A DNA stretch of 64,000 bases from Salminus brasiliensis (lineage: Eukaryota; Chordata; Actinopteri; Characiformes; Bryconidae), in NCBI RefSeq assembly GCF_030463535.1, contig NC_132901.1, positions 2,331,216 to 2,395,215 on the forward strand, given 5' to 3'. Below, one piece after another: positions 34,630 to 46,144 of the stretch. Below the pieces are notes generated by a model. It was not told the DNA's origin and did no database searches. It saw only the letters and a program-made list of their open reading frames with translations. Numbering within the stretch: position 1 is the first letter of the stretch; every line of letters starts with the position of its first letter. The translations under genes and the position numbers were made by a program.

Positions 34630-34739
34630 CACGAAGACTGTAGAGAACAGGTTATTCGGTTATTGTGGAGTTAGAGAGACTAATCAGTAGAACGATCTAG
34701 TACTGTTATTTGCTACCCTTCTTCTAAGTGGGTCCTTAC

Positions 34740-34976
34740 CTGATATGAGTGGGGAAGCTTTTCAGTCCCACACAAACGTCATCTACACTGATCTGGCCAC
34801 ATTTCCGAGCTATAACCCCTTGTTCGTTAATGTTTCACTATGTCCAGCTTACTGTGTTTGCTGTTCCCTTAACCCACAAAACCCCTCAGTTCAAGGATTT
34901 GTTGGGAGCTGGGACAAAGCAGAAATACGGACTGGCTAGAGCATCCAAAGACCTTGCTCATGTGGGGCTCACATAG
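34740..34976 (-). other. Predicted 5' UTR exon/promoter of paralogue 4
   Basis: Minus-strand donor CATATCAG|GTAAGG with GT at 34738-34739. About 230 bp above it match the region upstream of paralogue 5 almost base for base (cactatgtccagcttactgtg, ttgttgggagctgggac). The TSS is not determined. Confidence 0.45.
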
Positions 34977-35126
34977 GTGAGCTAGGTGGGTTCCAGAGGG
35001 GCATGGGCTCTGAATAGGTTTGAACATGACTTGTTACTGGGAGCCAGTCCCACCATGGATTCACAGCCCACCATAATCTTACATGGGTCTCACCAGGTTT
35101 AAGCCCTCCGGGACCAATCATAACTA

Positions 35127-36688
<1,562 letters not shown>

Positions 36689-36899
36689 TATATTCCTTAT
36701 GTGGGACCAACATGGAACCCATGGACAAAACTGTCTGATTCCCAATTGGGCTTCCTGTGCAGGCCCCAAAAATGGGCATATGTCTGGGAATTCTTTACCA
36801 AAGAATTACAGAAGGGGATCTGGAGTTGCTTCCCTTATGAAATAACCATAAATTCCCGGCTTCTGAAAAAGCTGTTCAATGTAGAAGAACGTCATCTAC

Positions 36900-37740
36900 A
36901 TAACTTACCTTTCCTCTTCCAACAATAACTCTGGTTCAGTCTTTGTCTCTTCGGACCCTGAACCTTCCATCCAGACGGCTTTTTCTATAACCATGTGGCT
37001 CAGCTTGGAACGTTAGCCCAGCTTGAAGGGGTCAGTGTTGTACGCTTGTGCTGTATATGATAACCCAACCAAAGTTCTGGCTTTAGAGCACATTCTGTAA
37101 TGTGATGGTGAATAACCTTCATCTTCAGTGTCTCCAAACTGTGTATATTAAACCACCCCCAAAGTAATGTCTGGAAGATCAGCCAAATTCAACAATTTTA
37201 AATGCCACGGTATACAATGTTAGCGTTATACCACACAAGCCTAAACTACACAGTGCCATCTTTTCCCCAAACTGCAGCACTTGTACCAGAAGTGCATAAT
37301 CCTTACATTTTAAAGTAAGTGGACAGTTTCTTGGTGGTGTTCATGTAGATTTCAAATGTAATTACATGCATTTTGACATGTTTTGAGAGATAATACACTG
37401 TTTTACACTGTACCTTTATTGTTTATGTACACATAGATGCTTATTATGCTACACAGTAATTGGAGGCTATTAGTATACATTTGGACTTAATTCTTTCGTT
37501 AGCTTCAACACAAATTAAATTCTAATGATATTTAAGGTTAATGAAGAAAAAAAACAACACACCTGGAAGTGAAATTACCTTAATTTGAGTTAATACATTG
37601 TTCCTGTCCAAAAATACATGCATTTTTAAAATGGTAACTTCACTCAAGTGAATTTTTGCAATTTTTTTAATTAAATGTAAAAAGATTTTTACACCTGTTT
37701 TTGAAATTTATTTGCAGCCTTTTTATTGGTCCATACATCC
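36900..37740. repeat. Segmental duplicate of the 30.9-33.0 kb flank
   Basis: 36905-37070 matches 30936-31090, and 37190-37740 matches 32565-33070. At the first block the minus strand carries GGAAAG|GTAAGTT, a donor-like word. The block precedes the 3' end of paralogue 5 as its counterpart precedes paralogue 4. Confidence 0.75.
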
Positions 37741-38585
37741 AATCTAAGGAACAAATGGTGTCAGTGGCATTTCAGCAACGATGAGGTTTGGGACCTAAAG
37801 ATCTGCTCTTTATTGTGAAAAGGCTTTTGTGGTATGAAATGACCTCTTTTCTATTATATTGTAGCATTTTCTGTGACCCTGCTTAGTAAAGTACTCAAGC
37901 CTCGCCATCAGAGCCTTAAGATGTAGACCTCATATTTAGTAGAATTTAGATGTGAAGATCCCAGGGCCTCTTCAACACAGCTTGGGACTAATGGCGCAAT
38001 AGCGATGCTGATGAGGTCAACAGTCAGCATAGTAGCGATGTTACTGCTGTGGATACTTGGTGAGGCGGGTGGTTGCTGCGGTAACAATGTTGGGCAAGAC
38101 TGGCACTTGGTAGAGATGCTGGGCAAGGCCGGCAGCCACTACGGCAGCGATGCTAATGCTGCAATAGTGATGCTGGGCATGAAAGCGATGTTAACCCTAT
38201 GGTAGTGATGCTGGGTTAACGCCTAACAGCAATTCAAATGCCACGGTAGTGATGGTGGGCGAGGCCAGTGGCAGCATGCTTTTGCTAAGGACTTAACCTC
38301 AGCTTCCCTAAGATTACAGCTCTTCTCAGCAGCACAGATACTTGTTAGCTTTTAGCCTAAACATAGTCCTCAGACCATCAGTACCAGAAAATGTCTCTTC
38401 TAGGAAAACAAGAGGCAGTTCTTGCACATGGGTGTTTCACAAGGTTCGTCAGTAACTCAGCCAGTCAGTGGGTGGAGCTAAGATGATCAATTACATAAAA
38501 TTACAATGCGGTCATAAAGTACTTACAACAATCTCAAAACAAGAAATTACCATCCATGATTATTATCATTCACCTCACTTCTTCC
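37741..38585. repeat. 3' flank of paralogue 5 with degenerate minisatellite
   Basis: 37985-38275 repeats (g/t)agcgatg(c/t)t..ggg(c/t)..(a/g)aggc(c/g)gg in loose 30-45-bp units. No gene is seen in the interval. Confidence 0.6.
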
Positions 38586-38589
38586 TCGC

Positions 38590-40155
38590 TTAGCTTTCCA
38601 CTTTTTCCCAAGGAACAGTGCGAGCTTTGACGGTTGAAGTAGACCATCTGCTAAGGATCCCATCAGACCCTCTGGAGAACAGGAAGCGAGCCTGGACTCC
38701 AGGTCTGATACTTATAGGTGACTCGTATTGATAGATGAGGTACTTTTTGGTTTTGTCTTTATCAGTAACCTTCTGAAAGTTTGAGACCCACTGATAGTGC
38801 TGATAGCTGTCATAAGGATCATCCTCACTGGCGTAGAATCCAACCCATGAGTGTTGGAACTGGTTTTTCCAATCCGTGAAGGACTTCTTAATGTAGAGGC
38901 GAGCACAGGCGTAGCCCCGATTAGTGTAGAGTTGGAGGCTTGCGTCGAAGTCGCTAATATCGGTAGGTATGACCCTGTTAGCGTCGTCAAACTGCGGCCC
39001 TCTCCAGAAGACTGTGTAATGAATTCCCAGAAAGTTTTCTCCAGTTCCGAAGCTGTACCTAATCAGACGTGGATGAAGTCCCTGTATTAGCGACTTGTAG
39101 GTTAGTGTGGCTCCTGATGTTCTGCCAAGAAGAAAGTTGAAGGTCTCAAGAAAGATGGAAGTGTCACTACTATAAACAGCAATAGTACAGTCGTTTTCTA
39201 AGATGTTCTTGGGAATACCACTCCACGTGATCCTCGCGTAGCCATCTGAAGTGGATCTCAGCTCTATCTTCACTGGGTTCTGACCTTCACACACCGTCTT
39301 AGGATCACCAGCAGATTCGTCTTGTGGGACTGTGTCATTCGCTGAGCAGAGCCAGGTTTGCTTGTGGACTTCATACCTGCCGTCGATGTCGTACCCTGCC
39401 AGACTCAGAAACCACCTCACACCCGGTTGTTCAAAGATGGTCTTGAGACGTTTGTCGTTGTGCTTCAGGTGGTAGCCGACCTCCTCTTTGGTGAGTCTGA
39501 GTCTGGGATCGTCTGACGGTGTCGCAGGGGAGCTCACACTGTCAAACATGTCTGATTCAAGAGCTAGTACAACATCTAGAGGCTTCTGCAGGACCTGAAC
39601 TTGCCTCAGGAGCTTTGAACTGATCTCAAAGGTTGCTTTTTGGTCAAAGTGGTCGCTGCCGCCTCCGCCGCTCACCGCTTGTGTAATGTACACTCTGTCT
39701 GCCCTCGTCGGATTGCTCTTCTGCACTCGGACGACAATCCGGTCTATGTCGTTCTGGGAATTATCAATGGAGTTGTAGAAGTCTTGGGTCACGTATGGAG
39801 GCAGCTGGGTTCGAACTTTCTCTGAACTGAGACTGCCCACAGAGTAGTACGCTCTGTCCAGGGAGTCGTCCAAGTGTGGGAGAGCCAGGTTCGCGATATT
39901 CTGGGGGGGTTTATAGTATTGGAAGCCGTAGTCCTGCCGCTCTGGATTGAAGTGAAGCTGGATGTCTTCGCTTGTTTGATCCATTGAGACATGGCCGGCC
40001 AGCCAGTAGAGCAGCAGAAGACCGTGGCGAGGATACTCGTGTCCAAATTTAGTGCTTTTTAGGTCTTCAGTGTTATGTAAGGTCTGAATGGTAAAAGCAC
40101 TATCACCAATAAGAAGGAAGGAGAAGCACCAGAGGAGCCTCCATCTGCACTCCAT
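38590..40155 (-). CDS. Secreted protein of unknown family, paralogue 5 (521 aa)
   Basis: The closest relative is paralogue 4, then paralogue 2. Start ATG 40155 (MECRWRLLWCFSFLLIGDSAFT, signal peptide), behind the same ctctacag acceptor. Landmarks: EYPRHGLLLLYWLAGHVSMD, VTQDFYNSIDNSQNDIDRIV, a small Gly/Ser insertion in AVSGGGGSDHFDQ that accounts for the extra residues, LAGYDIDGRYEVHKQTWLCS, GYARITWSGIPKN, FDASLQLYTNRGYACARLYI, SWVGFYASEDDPYD, ISIRPGVQARFLF, KARTVPWEKVES. No transmembrane helix. Predicted secreted; function unknown. Confidence 0.85.
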   Translation of the reverse strand: MECRWRLLWCFSFLLIGDSAFTIQTLHNTEDLKSTKFGHEYPRHGLLLLYWLAGHVSMDQTSEDIQLHFNPERQDYGFQYYKPPQNIANLALPHLDDSLDRAYYSVGSLSSEKVRTQLPPYVTQDFYNSIDNSQNDIDRIVVRVQKSNPTRADRVYITQAVSGGGGSDHFDQKATFEISSKLLRQVQVLQKPLDVVLALESDMFDSVSSPATPSDDPRLRLTKEEVGYHLKHNDKRLKTIFEQPGVRWFLSLAGYDIDGRYEVHKQTWLCSANDTVPQDESAGDPKTVCEGQNPVKIELRSTSDGYARITWSGIPKNILENDCTIAVYSSDTSIFLETFNFLLGRTSGATLTYKSLIQGLHPRLIRYSFGTGENFLGIHYTVFWRGPQFDDANRVIPTDISDFDASLQLYTNRGYACARLYIKKSFTDWKNQFQHSWVGFYASEDDPYDSYQHYQWVSNFQKVTDKDKTKKYLIYQYESPISIRPGVQARFLFSRGSDGILSRWSTSTVKARTVPWEKVES

Positions 40156-40265
40156 CACGAAGACTGTAGAGAACAGGTTGTTCGGTTATTGTGGAGTTAG
40201 AGAGACTAATCAGTAGAACGATCTAGAACTGTTATTTGCTACCCTTCTTCTGAGTTGGTACTTAC

Positions 40266-40480
40266 CTGATACGAGTGGTGAAGCTTTTTAGGATACCTGT
40301 TCAGTCCCACACAAACATCATCTACACTGATCTGGCCACATTTCTGAGCTATAACCCCTTGTTCGTTAATGTTTCACTATGTCCAGCTTACTGTGTTTGC
40401 TGTGCCCTTAACCCACAAAACCCCTCAGTTCAAGGATTTGTTGGGAGCTGGGACAGAGCAGAAATACTAGAGCTTCCAAA
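40266..40480 (-). other. Predicted 5' UTR exon/promoter of paralogue 5
   Basis: Minus-strand donor CTCGTATCAG|GTAAG with GT at 40264-40265. The upstream sequence matches 34740-34930. Homology continues more loosely to about 40980. Confidence 0.45.
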
Positions 40481-40984
40481 GGAAAAGATTCAGGGTAGGC
40501 TATGGCTGGACGATAGTATCTGTCTAATCCTAGTGACCCTCTGGTGCCTGTTTCACCATAGACATCCCTTTCAAAATAACTGCAAAATGATGCTACAGCC
40601 CAGACAGATTTCTCATGTGGGGCTCACATAGGTGCGCTAGGTGGGTTCCAGAGGGGCATGGGCTTGTTACTGGGAGCCAGTTGGGCTTCCCATTATCACA
40701 ACCCACCATAATCTTACATGGGTCTCACCAGGTTTAACCCCTCCTGGTCCCATCATAACTATTGCTAATGTGGGGTCATCATGGAACCCATGGACAAAAC
40801 TGTCTGATTCCCAGTTGGGCTTCCCATGCAGGCCCCCCACCTCATGGGCATACATCTGGGAATTACATCCCAATTACATCCCAAGGAATTACAGAAGGGG
40901 ATCTGGAGGTGCTTCCCTTGAACCATGAATTCCTGTATTCTGAAAAAGCTGTTCAATGTAGAAGAACGTCATCTACATAATGTA

Positions 40985-41400
40985 ATGGCTACGTACACCT
41001 CGTTCAGAGTCGCCCTGTCACCCTGCTGCTAAAAGGCTGCGCCGGCTGAAATCTATGCTTAGCTACATTTAGATTGTTACGTGCCACCATGACCACAAAG
41101 ATGTCTAGGAAAACTACTAGCCTAAGTCTTTGGTGACACAGTTTTGTTTGAAATGTAGTTCAGTAGCTTAGCATGTTGTGACAGCACCAAATCTAGCCGC
41201 TGCATGTTTAGCTAAAGGGGTCTGATGGACATGCATGACCACTCGACTGCTCGACATAAGTGACGGGTAAACATACCGCAGGTGTAAATACACATTGTGT
41301 TATTTGTGGCACAGAGTGACGAGATGCGAGTGGAGTTATTCCAGGTAGGCTTGTTGCATGTATGTATGTTGTATAGCTCCACCCTCAGCTTTCTCCTCAC
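40985..41400. other. Non-coding, nothing identified
   Basis: No repeat family or gene recognised. The sequence is unique within the window. Confidence 0.5.
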
Positions 41401-42270
41401 CTCCATTGGCCTGGACAAAAATGTTGTTTGAGCCAAAGTGGACTTCATTGATACGACCAAGGAGGACACCATTGTTGAAAACAAATGCCAAAAATGCCAG
41501 ACTGGAATTTGCCAAATTACTTGTTGACAAGCCCCAACACTTCTGGGAGAATGTCCTATAGACAGATGAGACAAAAAATGGACCTTTTTGCCAAAGCACA
41601 TCAGCTCTATGTTCACAGACAGAAAAATGAAGCATATCAAGAAACAAACACTGTCCCTACTGTGAAACATGGAGGGGGGCTCTGTTATGTACTGGGGCTG
41701 CTTTGCTGCATCTGGCACAGGGTGTTTTGAATCTGTGCAGGGTATAATGAAATCTCAAGACTATCAAGGGATTCTAGAGAGAAATGTGCTGCCCAGTGTC
41801 AGAAAGCTCGGTCTCAGTCGCAGGTCACGGGTCTTGCAACAGGATAATGACCCAAAACATACAGCTAAAACACCCAAGAATGGCTAAGAGGAAAACATTG
41901 GACTATTCTAAAGTGGCCTTCTATGAGCCCTGACCTAAATCCTATTAAGCATCTTTGGAAGGAGCTGAAACATGCCGTCTGGAAAAGGCACCCTTCAAAC
42001 CTGAGACAACTGGAGCAGGTTGCTCAAGAAGAGTGGGCCAAAATACCAGATGTCTTATTGACAGTTACAGGAATCGTTTGATTGCAGTGATTGCCTCAAA
42101 AGGTTGTGCAACAAAATATTGTGTTATGGGTACCATAATTTCTGTCCAGGCCTGTTTTATGAGTTTACTTAAAATACTTAAAATAATTATGTTGAAGCAT
42201 GGTTGAAAAGCAATGTCGGAATTTTATTTCTTAACCAAGGGATACCAACAATTGTGTCTCTAGGTATACT
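41401..42270 (+). pseudogene. 5'-truncated Tc1-like transposon
   Basis: The same family as 35127. Readable parts of the transposase: [20 protein letters not shown] (41669) and the coding equivalent of [21 protein letters not shown] near 41925, where the third catalytic-region glutamate codon is changed (cctattaagcat gives IKH for IEH). It ends with a decayed TIR (accaagggataccaacaattgtg). Confidence 0.82.
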
Positions 42271-42282
42271 TTGTAGAAGCCC

Positions 42283-42620
42283 TTTTGGCAGGAATTACAG
42301 TGACAAGTGGTCTTTGATACGCTCTACAAGCTTTGTACACTTGGATTTGGGTTGTTTACCTCATTCTTCATGGCAGATCCTCTGATGCACTGTCAGATTG
42401 GCTGGACTTTGGCTGGGCTTTGGTTGGGTTACTCAAGGACATTCAGAGATGTACCCTGTAGCCACTCCAAAGTTGTTTTGACTCTGTGTCTCGGGTCAGT
42501 GTGAGTTGACCGGGAGGATGTATCTGTATTTGGCTTCATTCATCTGTCCCCTAATCTTTACCAGTTTCCCTGCCCCTAAGAAGCACCCCATGTTTCACAG
42601 TAGGAATTAGCCAGGGGATG
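42283..42620 (-). pseudogene. Fragment of another Tc1-like family
   Basis: The order ggaattacagtgacaagtggtct, cagattggctggactttggctgggc, ctgtagccactccaaagttgt, gtatttggcttcattcatctgtcc, agaagcaccccatgtttcaca matches a minus-strand Tc1 transposase from its C-terminus inward. Heavily decayed. Confidence 0.65.
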
Positions 42621-42689
42621 TATTCCCATTCATTCCTCAGGTAGAAGTGAGTGGAGATACTAGGGTTTAAAAGACTTCTATAGAAGCTG

Positions 42690-43245
42690 AAGTATCAACT
42701 TAAGCTTTTTACTCCAGTAAAAGTGTAAAAGTACTGGTTTCAGAATGACTTCAAGTAGAAAAGTAAAAGTAATGGAAGGAAAACAAAGGCCGAAAGCTTA
42801 GGCCGCACCACAGGGGTCTTTAGTGTCCCCCCCCCTCCCCAGTCTGCTGTGAGCTCGCTGGAGAGGGACGGGACGTGTGCAGGTGTGATGGGTCACTTAT
42901 AAACCAATAGGGAGTCAGAATGGTGTCTGTTTATTCTTCTCATCCAACCACGATCAGACTCACACTTTCCGGATGGAGAGATTTATCTGGAGAGGGTTTT
43001 TATTGATGATGAACTGGAATGAAAACAAAGGGAAATGAAATTGGAGGAACGAGGCTTTTTTTTTTAAATGTAAGGAGTATAAAGTTCAGATAATTGGGGG
43101 AAATGTAAGGAGTAGAAGTAAAAAGTCGCTGAAAAATAAAGAATGACTCCAGTAAAGTTTCGATAACCAACATTTCTACTTAAGTAAGATAACGAAGTAT
43201 TCATTACTTACTTAAGTAGTAATACTACTTACTACTAGCTTTTGG
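42690..43245. repeat. Interspersed repeat with aagtaaaagt/acttaagta ends
   Basis: ttttactccagtaaaagtgtaaaagtac at the left and cttaagtaagataacgaagtattcattacttact at the right fit a common fish non-autonomous DNA repeat. No coding. Confidence 0.5.
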
Positions 43246-43985
43246 GTATAATAGGGTGGAGGTTGATGGTTTTGCTGGTCTACCAGCTAGACAGTCCAAG
43301 CTGGTTGAGCAGCATGTCCAAGGTGGCCACACTGGTCCAGCAGAATGACAATCTTGACCATCAAACTGAAATGAAAGCAGTTTGAAAGCAGATCAAAACT
43401 GGTCAACCAACTTATAGGGTATAGGGATGACCAGCTTTTCAACCACCTTGACCCTCAAAGACCAGCTTTTGGTCCTGAGCTGGATCTTGGTCACGGTACT
43501 GCAGAACATCTGCCCTATAAATAAACAAGGTTCCCTAGGAAGGCCAACCTACCGTCTACTGATTAGGCCATGTTTGGGAAATGCTGGTGTGTTTACTGGT
43601 GGTTTGGGACCAAGATAGGACCAAGAGAGGTTAAACTCAGGCTCTGTATGGGTTGTACACTGCAAACGAGGCCTAGATGGGACCCATGAGAGATTAAGGT
43701 GGGCTGTAACGATGGGTCTGCACACAAGTACAAACCCACTCAGAGCCCATGCCTACCTGGGGGAACCCACCTGGGGGAACCCAACCATGTGAGCCCCACA
43801 TGAGCCTGTTGGCATATTCGCTTGTGCATGTATTGACCCAAATGCAAGAATGTTGATATCAGGGTACTGGACAGTAATCAGGACAGAGCGTCTGTAGACT
43901 GTCATTGTGCTTTTATTGCATTTTTATCCAACAATAAAGCAAAATGTCAAAAACCAATGATGATGATGATGATGATGATTTATCA
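43246..43985. other. Intergenic with ccagct-type repeats and GAT tract
   Basis: Repeated ccagcttttcaaccaccttgacc words (also at 24150 and 62370), then unique sequence. A (GAT)n tract at about 43957-43980 touches the stop region of the next gene. Confidence 0.6.
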
Positions 43986-44726
43986 TCAGCCTCTCGGCTT
44001 CTTCTTTTTCTTCGCCTCCTCACACGCCTTTATTTCTTCTTTTTTCATCACTTTAATAAAAACCCCTGCCTTTTTTTTAAAGCTCATTAAAAAGGCCTCA
44101 CGGACTATTTTCAGAGGAACTACTTCATCCACAGGCAGGAAGATCTGGGACAGTGTGGTGCTCTTCTTACTGTTCTGGCGCTTCTCATTCACCTGGATTT
44201 GGAGGTTGTAGAATTGGCGGTCGCCCATAGATTTTACATACGGAAGATTCTGCAAATCAATACGGAGGCCGTCCGTCGTGACCAGGTTGGACTTTATCTT
44301 GTCGCTCAAGTGCCAATTCCAACGATTGACTATTTCTTCGACCTCTTCCTCGAAGCCTCGTCCTTCTGCTATGTTGGCATCGGGATTCAGGACAAAGCTG
44401 ACTTCCTTGCACTCTTCCTCCTTGTCCCCTTCCCTCATCATTTTCTTGCTGTGGACGCTGTACTTGATGTCGCGGTCGTCAATGGAGTGGCCCAGCTTGG
44501 ATGCGACGTCCAGGTCCTTCTGCGGAGAGCAGCGCTGGACGTCCGTCCTGCCGTCTTCCATAAGTGTCCTGCACTTGTACTCGCTTCCGTACAGCCTGCA
44601 GTCCTCCACACATTTGGTCCCGCGGAGGGTGTAGGAGACCCTGGCGCTGACTGCTGGCCATGGCGGGAAGCAAGTGGCCAATGTGAGGAACGCTGCGATG
44701 GCGAGGAATGCTGGTTTTCGCGCCAT
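43986..44726 (-). CDS. Secreted Cys-containing protein, second unknown family, short member (246 aa)
   Basis: I do not know this family. ATG 44726 opens a signal peptide (MARKPAFLAIAAFLTLATCF). An acceptor-like ctgtccttctaagcag precedes it, and a candidate first exon lies at 45619. The mature N-terminus has GTKCVEDCRLYGSEYKCRTL and RCSPQKDLD, matching GIKCVEDCQLSESGYNCQAM and HCSPESSLDD in the gene at 54062. The C-terminal domain (GLRIDLQNL, DRQFYNLQIQVNEKRQNSKK, LSQIFLPVDE, IVREAFLMSFKKKAGV) is shared too. It ends in a lysine-rich KKKKKPRG. The central WC/GWDYCS insert of the long member is missing. Predicted secreted. Confidence 0.82.
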   Translation of the reverse strand: MARKPAFLAIAAFLTLATCFPPWPAVSARVSYTLRGTKCVEDCRLYGSEYKCRTLMEDGRTDVQRCSPQKDLDVASKLGHSIDDRDIKYSVHSKKMMREGDKEEECKEVSFVLNPDANIAEGRGFEEEVEEIVNRWNWHLSDKIKSNLVTTDGLRIDLQNLPYVKSMGDRQFYNLQIQVNEKRQNSKKSTTLSQIFLPVDEVVPLKIVREAFLMSFKKKAGVFIKVMKKEEIKACEEAKKKKKPRG

Positions 44727-44819
44727 TTCAGCTCTGCTTAGAAGGACAGGAGAGGATGGAGAAGAAGGAGAATGGGTGGAGGAGGAGAACGAGGAAGTGA
44801 GCTTTTTTTTATTATTGTT

Positions 44820-45038
44820 TAGATTTTGTAGGAGGAAAAAAACTCTTAGCTTTCAATGGAAGTCAAAGGAAAACAGATTTTGTATTTCAGGTCAGTTTCG
44901 AGCATTTCTATTGGTCCGTTCGTCTAGAAGTTTGACCCCATGTGAGGAACAAAGGCCAGATTAACATTATGTCAACGCCCCCCCCCCCCAAAAAAAAAAC
45001 AAAAAACCCAAAAAATACATAGCAACAATAATTATAAT

Positions 45039-45069
<31 letters not shown>

Positions 45070-45510
45070 TGTGTGTATATATCATTTGTATCATTTTAAA
45101 CTTTTTTATATATACACACACACATGTGTATATATATATATGTCCATATATATATATATATATATATATAGTACATATACATATATATAAAGGTTTAAAA
45201 ATGATACATCTGAACAATAAAAACTTTAAAAAGTAAATTAAAACTTTAAAAGTAATTACTTATTTTTTTTGATGATTAAAAGATCAATCAAATTGATGTC
45301 AAAGGTGTTATTATTATTAAGAGTTATTACAATATCAGTTGACAGATATTCTGTACATGGATGTAAAGATTTTACAGGAGGAGGAAAAAACCTCTTAGCT
45401 TTCAATGGAAATCAATAAAACAGATCGTATTTCATTTCCGAGCATTTCTATTGGTCCGTTCGGCTAGACGTTTGACCCCATGTGAGGAACAAAGGTCCAA
45501 ATTCACATTC
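44820..45510. repeat. Direct duplication of about 140 bp around AT microsatellites
   Basis: 44822-44965 and 45367-45512 share ctcttagctttcaatgga, cgagcatttctattggtccg and gtttgaccccatgtgaggaac. Between them lie C/A homopolymers (44980-45010) and TATA microsatellites (45035-45190). They lie in the predicted first intron of the gene at 43986-44726. Confidence 0.85.
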
Positions 45511-45618
45511 ACAAAAACCAAAACACCCATAGCATATATATATATATATGTATAGATTAATTATTATTATAATATCAGTACATTCTGTACATGAATGTAT
45601 ATGGAGTGGTTTACTCAC

Positions 45619-45665
45619 CTGACCTCTGCACAGGAGCGCTGTGTGGACGCTCCTCTGTGTCCCTG
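45619..45665 (-). other. Predicted 5' UTR exon of the gene at 43986-44726
   Basis: The minus-strand donor CAGAGGTCAG|GTGAGTAAAC (GT at 45617-45618) is strong. A TTAAATA element about 50 nt upstream could be a TATA box. The exon's 5' end is inferred. Confidence 0.45.
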
Positions 45666-45796
45666 TATTTAATTAGCAGGTGAAATCAGATATCAGTAAC
45701 GACCCACAGATCACACAGTGAACACAGCATTGTTCGAGAGCCCGACCACTACAGGCATTTGAATTCAGGGCGCACGGTACTGTACATTTGCCTAAA

Positions 45797-45897
45797 TACA
45801 TTTAAAGAAGAACTCTGTCTATATGCTTATATTTGATTAAAAGACAAAACTGTATATATGCTAATATAATTCAGTGTTCTTCTTTAAACACACACAC

Positions 45898-45943
<46 letters not shown>

Positions 45944-46144
45944 TTATACATATATATGTGTGTGTGTTTAAAAGAGAACACTGAATTATATTAGCATATA
46001 TAAAGTATATTAGTATATATATACACATGTGTGTATATATATATATGTGTGTGTGTGTATATGTATATAGATACATATATATATATGTACGTATGTGTGT
46101 GTTTAAAGACGAACACTGAATGAATGCTTACATACGTTTAAAAG
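45797..46144. repeat. Degenerate flank of the minisatellite, with hairpin
   Basis: Diverged units (tttaaagaagaactctgtctatatgcttatat; gtttaaagacgaacactgaatgaatgcttac; gtttaaaagagaaccctgtatatatgcctat) precede the homogeneous array. 45853-45901 and about 45955-46003 are inverted copies of one unit (48-nt arms, two or so mismatches) around a TA-rich loop. Confidence 0.85.

Noticed and set aside
44199-44741. 180-codon + strand frame opposite the gene at 43986-44726
   Set aside because: Antisense shadow; the minus-strand frame has the signal peptide and the paralogue at 54062.
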